64,000 bases of DNA from Volvox africanus. Its lineage: Eukaryota; Chlorophyta; Chlorophyceae; Chlamydomonadales; Volvocaceae. Positions 59,176-64,000 of this stretch are shown here, piece by piece. Under the pieces are notes generated by a model. That model was not told the DNA's origin and ran no database searches. It saw only the letters and a program-made list of their open reading frames with translations. The stretch covers positions 4,418,501-4,482,500 of the forward strand of contig BSDZ01000086.1 of NCBI GenBank assembly GCA_030268105.1, in the 5' to 3' direction. Within the stretch, counting starts at the first letter, position 1; each line of letters opens with the position of its first letter. The position numbers were made by a program, and so were the translations under genes.

Positions 59176-61649
59176 ATGCAACGCAATCTTCAATTTCAAA
59201 GCTCTCGGTTCGGTGGAAGTTCTGATCTTAGTGCAAGTACTTTTAATGGCCAACCGACGACAGTGAACTCTGAAAGTCATCCCATAACCGTTTCATGGAT
59301 TCCACCTTGCGAGATTGCTGCAGGTGTGTTTGCTGTGAAGCGCTGGCGCATTTGAGCTCCACCGACCCCCCTGCCATGCCTTGGCCTACCTGACACACAG
59401 GTGGTCGTCTGGGCCTCACGTTCTGCCCTGGAAAGCATATCTCAGCACGTGACGGCACTCAGTACTGCCGGGATTTGCGAACTGACCTTGCGCGGCTGCG
59501 ACTGGTGCACGGAGTGCACACGATCGTGTGCTTGCTGCCAGAGGCCGAACTGAGGGTCAGTCCGCTGACGTCAGCGGGGAGGGACAGTGACTTACCATTG
59601 GGATGTGAAAACCAATGACAGTCCAGACAAATCCAACCAAAGCGAACGGAAAGATAAACCCTGCTGGACATAGGAACGCATGGAGAAATGGTGCGGATGA
59701 TCCTATTTCAGGCTACACTTATGCGCAGGGACAGAGCCTCTTTGTATGCCAAAAGAGGGTTGCATCTTAAGGAACTAAATTTCGTGGAAGATGCCGTTCT
59801 GTCAAGACGGGATCAAACTAATGTTGAAGCCCATAGGCGGGGCTTCGGTGAGGGAAGAGAGCATGAGCTGCCATAAAGTATCAACGCAATGCGCAATCAC
59901 AAGATCGAGGCCGTCCACCAAATTGCACACGGAAATCCTCTAGTCACACCATCATCTCCACCACCACGACCTTTTCGTGCCCCTTCGTTCCGCACTGAAA
60001 TCCCATGTAGAACTGTACATGTACGGTCTTTTATGCCCCGTTCTTCTCTCCTCTCTAATGTTAAATGTGACCCGTAATGCTGCCTCAAATGGGGGGGAGG
60101 CTCGGCCGCAGCTGGACACGCACATGCCCCCATCCATCCACTGTTTCGGGTTCGCCAATTTTACGTGCGCCGGCGCATGTCCCTGTCGTTAGCCCTGTTT
60201 AGCAAGTCTCAGCCATCGCCGCCACCGCTGCCGCAGTACCTTAAAGTCCGGAGCTACGCCGCAGCGGTCGAGGAACATGGCATGGAATACCTCCATCTGC
60301 CCATCATAGGTGTGCTGGGGGTTGCAGGGGTTTCGTGCCAGAGTTTAGCCACCCTGACCTCCCTATCCCTCTCTAACATGTACATGAGAATTGTTGCGGC
60401 GCATTAGAGCGTATTGCCTTTGGCCCAAGTTAGAGCCCCCCAAAGCATCGTAATATGTTGTTAGACTCCAGCTTTTTTCTATGGGTTGATTAATGGACGT
60501 TGAATTTAATATAACCTGAACAATAACGGCCGTGCTGAACCATTCAGCCAGGCCCTGTCATGGCGTTGGATGGGTGGGTGGATGAGCCTGAGCGTCAACC
60601 TGTGCTCTCCCCACCCAGTCTGATATTGGTGGGCCCAGGTGACATAGCATGCCTTTAGGGAATCTACCGGAATGTAACGGAGAACAGTAGGATGTGGCTC
60701 GGATAGGCAAATGGGACTGTGCTATCTGTGTCTGCACCCCTAGCTGTACCTTCGTCCTGAGCGGGTGCATCGAATATCTTGATGGTCTGCGTGTTGACCA
60801 GCTGACCAAGCGTTCGCGGCGAGTGGCACATGAGACTCCCTTCGCCCGCGCTGTCTAAACCCCCCGCCGTCCAGAGATGGCGGCCCCCAGGGATGTGTCA
60901 CAGGCGGCCAGTGTGGTGGATGCAGTGGCTGACCGTCTGCAGGAGGGCCGCACGGTCGTCATGCACTGCAAGTAGGACATCCCGCACCGCTTGTCGTCGT
61001 CATGATGGCGCATGGGCGCGCAAACAGCGGGGACTGAGTGCTCCAGCCCCCTATTGTCATGTACGGGTGTGTACCCTGAACCCGCAGAGCCTTTTTTGAC
61101 TCACCTGATGATGCCCACAGGGCTGGCGTGGGCCGTGCTGGCATGATGGCAGCCTGTGTGTTGGTACGGCTGGGAGTACGGGTCGGCCCTGCGGAGGCCA
61201 TAGCTGCGGTGAGAAGACGCGCCTCGTGTGGAGGGGAGGGAAGAGGTGGGGTGGTGCGTGGTTGTGGTCCAAGCTTGTGCTAAGGGTTCCATACACTGGC
61301 TGGGAACTCAATCCATTATACAATGCGCCGGAAAAAGCTATACGTTTTACTTGCTGGAAAATTAGGCAAGTTTTCATGCCAAGTCGACGCGGCATTTGCT
61401 ACTGTATGAGTGCAGGTGCGTCAGCACCGTCGCGGTGCAGTGGAGAGCAGACGCCAGGAGGAGTTCGTTGCAGTGTACTGCAGCACGTTTGAGTGCCGGA
61501 ACCGCACCAAGAACGCGATGTCCGCTGCCACTGTACAGGGGCCGCATGCAGTAATGACCCTCCCGAGCGGAGGCTGGGCCAGCAATGTGAACAGCGGGGC
61601 GCATGGCAAGATGGTTCCGGGTGACAGCAAGAGCGCGGGCGAGGGCTAA
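59176..61649 (+). CDS. CDKN3-like dual-specificity phosphatase
   Basis: Related to CDKN3/KAP, a cysteine phosphatase of the dual-specificity class; the substrate in this alga is unknown. Six exons, 59176-59323, 59401-59555, 60237-60309, 60875-60971, 61121-61208 and 61416-61649, join in phase to 264 residues. The N-terminal family motif reads HPITVSWIPPCEIAAGGRLG, then LTFCPGK. A helix-strand unit (YCRDLRTDLARLRLVHGVHT, IVCLLPEAEL) follows, then EYLHLPIIEMAAPRD, where the general acid should be. The signature loop is split between exons 4 and 5: H156-C157-K-A-G-V-G-R163-A-G. VRQHRRGAVESRRQEEFV closes the domain and a ~50-residue polar tail follows. C157 and R163 are intact; the usual Asp of the acid loop is Glu126 unless Asp132 serves. 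Confidence 0.88.
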
Positions 61650-63061
61650 GCACCCTTGGAAAGGAGGGAATGCTAGGAGAGCTATTGCTCCACGAACGGT
61701 ACTGTACGCGAAAGTACGAGCACCTTTAATACACATGTGGCGTAATGAACCTGCGGCGTATACGGAAGCTCTGGTAGCTGTGCAGCTGATGACTAGCGCG
61801 TTGGACATCATATGATCCAAGCAGGCTTACCTTTTGGTGAACGCCAGCATAATACTTGCATCCCCACTACTGCAACATGTGCTGCTACTTGTAGCAGGGT
61901 CTTATGCATGTAAGTCGTGCCGGTGTATGAACCCGCCCACCAAGCCCCAAGAAAGCAAAGGCGGGGCCGCGCGACTCCTTGTATGCTCCCGACCTGCCGA
62001 CCTTTTACGCTAGTTCCTCTTTAGGCAAAATCATGAATGCACTGTTCATAGGCTCATCTTCACACGTCTTCGTGATAACAGAAATCGTTTACCGCTGCTG
62101 TGTAAATCACTTAAGCCAACACTTCACACGCCCCTCAAGCCAGCGGTTCACAGCGGGGACGGAGTAAATTGAATTTGAGCCGGTCGCTCGGGTATCAGCT
62201 ATTACCTGGGCTCCCCTTCAAACATATAAAGTGCTACTGCCATGACGCCGCCTGTGGCTTACTTCGTTCAGAGGCTGGAGCGTGCGGAAAAACCCCGGAT
62301 GCAAAATATGTCTCGTACACTGCAGTTTATGGACCTTTCCAGGTTGTGACCAAGCCAAGGCAATGACGACGCGACAACGACCCGGTGCCAATGTCCTTGC
62401 TATTCGGGTGCGCAACACCACTGTCTCATTGCACCCTCTATCGTGCGTCCCCTCTTATCGGCTTCCATCTTGTACAGCTGCCGAACCCCTTTCAATTGAA
62501 ACAGTCCATATTCAACAGGCTAGCTTGTTCACGTTTGACTGTAATCTTAACACCGACAAGTTTGACTGAAAGGGCCCTAACATGCATCCATTGCAATCAG
62601 CGCGCAGGGGCGTCATTGGTGAGTTTGATGGCTTCGGGTGAAATTGCCTAGCCAGGACGTTTCTGCCTAGCAGGGCGGCAGGTGTACGTAAGCATACATA
62701 CTTCTGACCATTATGCACCAACGAAGCCATGCATTTGACGGGTATCGAGAGCCGCCGGGTGTAACGAATAAGTGAAGTATGCGATGCGGCACCGTAGCTA
62801 ACGCGAATCAAGCCAAGCAAGGGTCAGGTCATGGTCATGGATCTAGACAAAGTGTTCTTGGTTTCTATGGGCAGCAGCTACATCGGATGTATGTTGCGTC
62901 AGGATTCTCGCGCCTCATATGTTCATCATCGTCATGCGTGGGGGAGCAGCTATAGGGAACCTAAAACCTCCTGGGGATGGATGGATGACACACAGATGAG
63001 CGCCCGGTGACGATGGGCCACAAATCTATGAGACAACCCATCACCCCTCTGAAGGCAGCCC
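61650..63061. other. Intergenic, no gene seen
   Basis: Two 3' ends converge here (the phosphatase from the left, the RUS gene from the right). Open frames are short and overlap on both strands. No RNA gene was recognised. Confidence 0.45.
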
Positions 63062-64000
63062 CTAACTGTCCGCGGAAAGCAAGCCCACACGTAACCGGCT
63101 GCGACCCGTCTTCATTTGCACCACCCCCACCTCCCACCCTGCAAGCTCACAGCCCGAGAGGAACCCGGCGAAATCCGCCTCCAAGGCCGCCAGACTGGCA
63201 CGAACCAGTTGCAGCTCCTCCGTCTCCTCCCCAGTACTCGCCCCCGTGCTCGTTCCGTTACGCAACCCCTCACTGCGGGGAACGTCCGCGGCAATGCCAA
63301 CAACCCCGCCCATGCCTGCCGCCGTTGCTAAGCCGCTGTCAGCTCCTCCAGCAGTTCGCCAGTCCAGCCACGCGGCTTGCCATACCGCCCTCACTAGGTC
63401 GGTCTGCTCATGCCCTTCCTTGAGCATCACATTTGCCGTGCCCTCCCGCCAAACCAGAACATAACCTTCCTGCACGTACGCCTGCACGTACGCCTGCAGC
63501 ACCCTCGGTGACGGCAGTGTGCCGCCGAAAGCCTCCTCTGCGGAGACGCCCAGTCGGACACGTGGCTGAACGTCCCATGGGTCGGCAAAGACGGACTCTT
63601 CTTTATTGGCCTCTGCGACGCCCGGCAGTGCCCGACCGCGGACAGAAGCTGCGGCCAGCACGGCAGTTCGCTTGGTGGAGAGAGTCGGGAAAAGGAGTGT
63701 GAGGAGAGCCCGGTAGCGCAGCACTACGTGCATCAGCTGGATTGTGGCCCACGCGCTGATAACCCCGTCGACGCTACCTGAGATGAGTTGTAAGACACGT
63801 TAGGGGGGAATGACAGTCAGGCCCTGGAAGGAATGGAGTGACAGCAAAGGGGGGAAGTCCCAAGCCAGCCTTTCCGTCCTGAGGACAACCTCTCCTACGG
63901 TCTTCCAGCCTTACCTTCTTCCCACGTCCCTACCTGTCTCTTCCAGCACTCGCAGCAAGGCCACACTTGCTATAAGACCAGCCATCTGCGCCACCACTTC
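63062..64000 (-). CDS. ROOT UV-B SENSITIVE (DUF647) family protein, C-terminal part
   Basis: RUS proteins are plant/algal and animal membrane-associated proteins; in plants they act in UV-B responses, vitamin B6-linked processes and auxin transport. The exon running from the window edge to 63934 (EVVAQMAGLIASVALLRVLE) joins in phase 1 to 63777-63062 (SVDGVISAWATIQLMHVVLR, YRALLTLLFPTLSTKR), which carries the family's end-of-domain hydrophobic helices. The C-terminal region then shows LQAYVQAYVQEGYVLVWREG and VMLKEGHEQTDLVRAVWQAA, the typical final domain, with a low-complexity stretch before the stop at 63062. A small in-frame duplication produces the AYVQAYVQ repeat. The N-terminal two thirds lie beyond the right edge. 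Confidence 0.85.

Noticed and set aside
63472..63497. Tandem CGTACGCCTGCA repeat as a possible regulatory element
   Set aside because: It lies inside the RUS coding exon and simply encodes the AYVQAYVQ duplication.
1..64000. CRISPR arrays, insertion sequences, phage or integron features
   Set aside because: No regular repeat-spacer arrays and no transposase or integrase frames. The intron-rich eukaryotic gene structure rules out a prokaryotic reading.

Overview
This window is nuclear DNA of a green alga, most likely from the Chlamydomonadales (Volvocales). Almost every gene is broken by short GT-AG introns, commonly 50-250 bp. The encoded proteins are plant/algal-type eukaryotic families, two of them probably organellar, and an internal tract of CCCTAAAA units at about 33.7 kb matches the Chlamydomonas-type telomere repeat. 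There is no sign of operons, phage, insertion sequences or CRISPR. I built the gene models by hand, joining exons by splice sites, phase and protein-family conservation. Where the whole model stays in frame I give exact exons.

Layout. 1-2768 (minus): 5' half of a plant HAC-type p300/CBP histone acetyltransferase, with KIX-like N-terminus, a GMVPNG hexapeptide array, a TAZ zinc finger and polyglutamine; it runs off the left edge. 4631-8409 (minus): AlgH/YqgE (DUF179) protein. 8.4-13.4 kb: gene-poor. 13475-19544 (minus): TAF1B/Rrn7-like RNA polymerase I initiation factor with a very long low-complexity tail. 20493-31652 (minus): CTR9, the TPR subunit of the PAF1 complex, 21 exons and 1286 residues, fully in frame. 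32434-33108 (plus): an unrecognised spliced gene, 3' part. 34666-36612 (minus): ZIP-family metal transporter. 36.6-42.1 kb: gene-poor. 42363-43689 and 46143-47459 (minus): two Nudix hydrolase paralogues that share a 993 bp block that is almost identical but have different 5' exons. 47827-51928 (plus): cytosolic seryl-tRNA synthetase, 10 exons and 468 residues. 52-55.9 kb: no resolved gene. 55983-57171 (plus): unrecognised spliced gene fragments. 58180-58992 (minus): intron-free ribose-5-phosphate isomerase with a plastid-type leader. 59176-61649 (plus): CDKN3-like dual-specificity phosphatase, 264 residues. 63062-64000 (minus): C-terminal part of a ROOT UV-B SENSITIVE (DUF647) protein.

Themes. 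Three genes belong to core transcription: the HAC acetyltransferase, the Pol I factor TAF1B and the Pol II elongation factor CTR9. All three carry alga-style low-complexity insertions or tails. Two gene pairs are head to head over short spacers: Nudix copy 2/SerRS (367 bp) and RPI/CDKN3-like (183 bp). The most striking feature is the Nudix pair. Its catalytic exons are the same but for one residue, while one copy starts with a membrane anchor and the other with what looks like an organelle-targeting leader.
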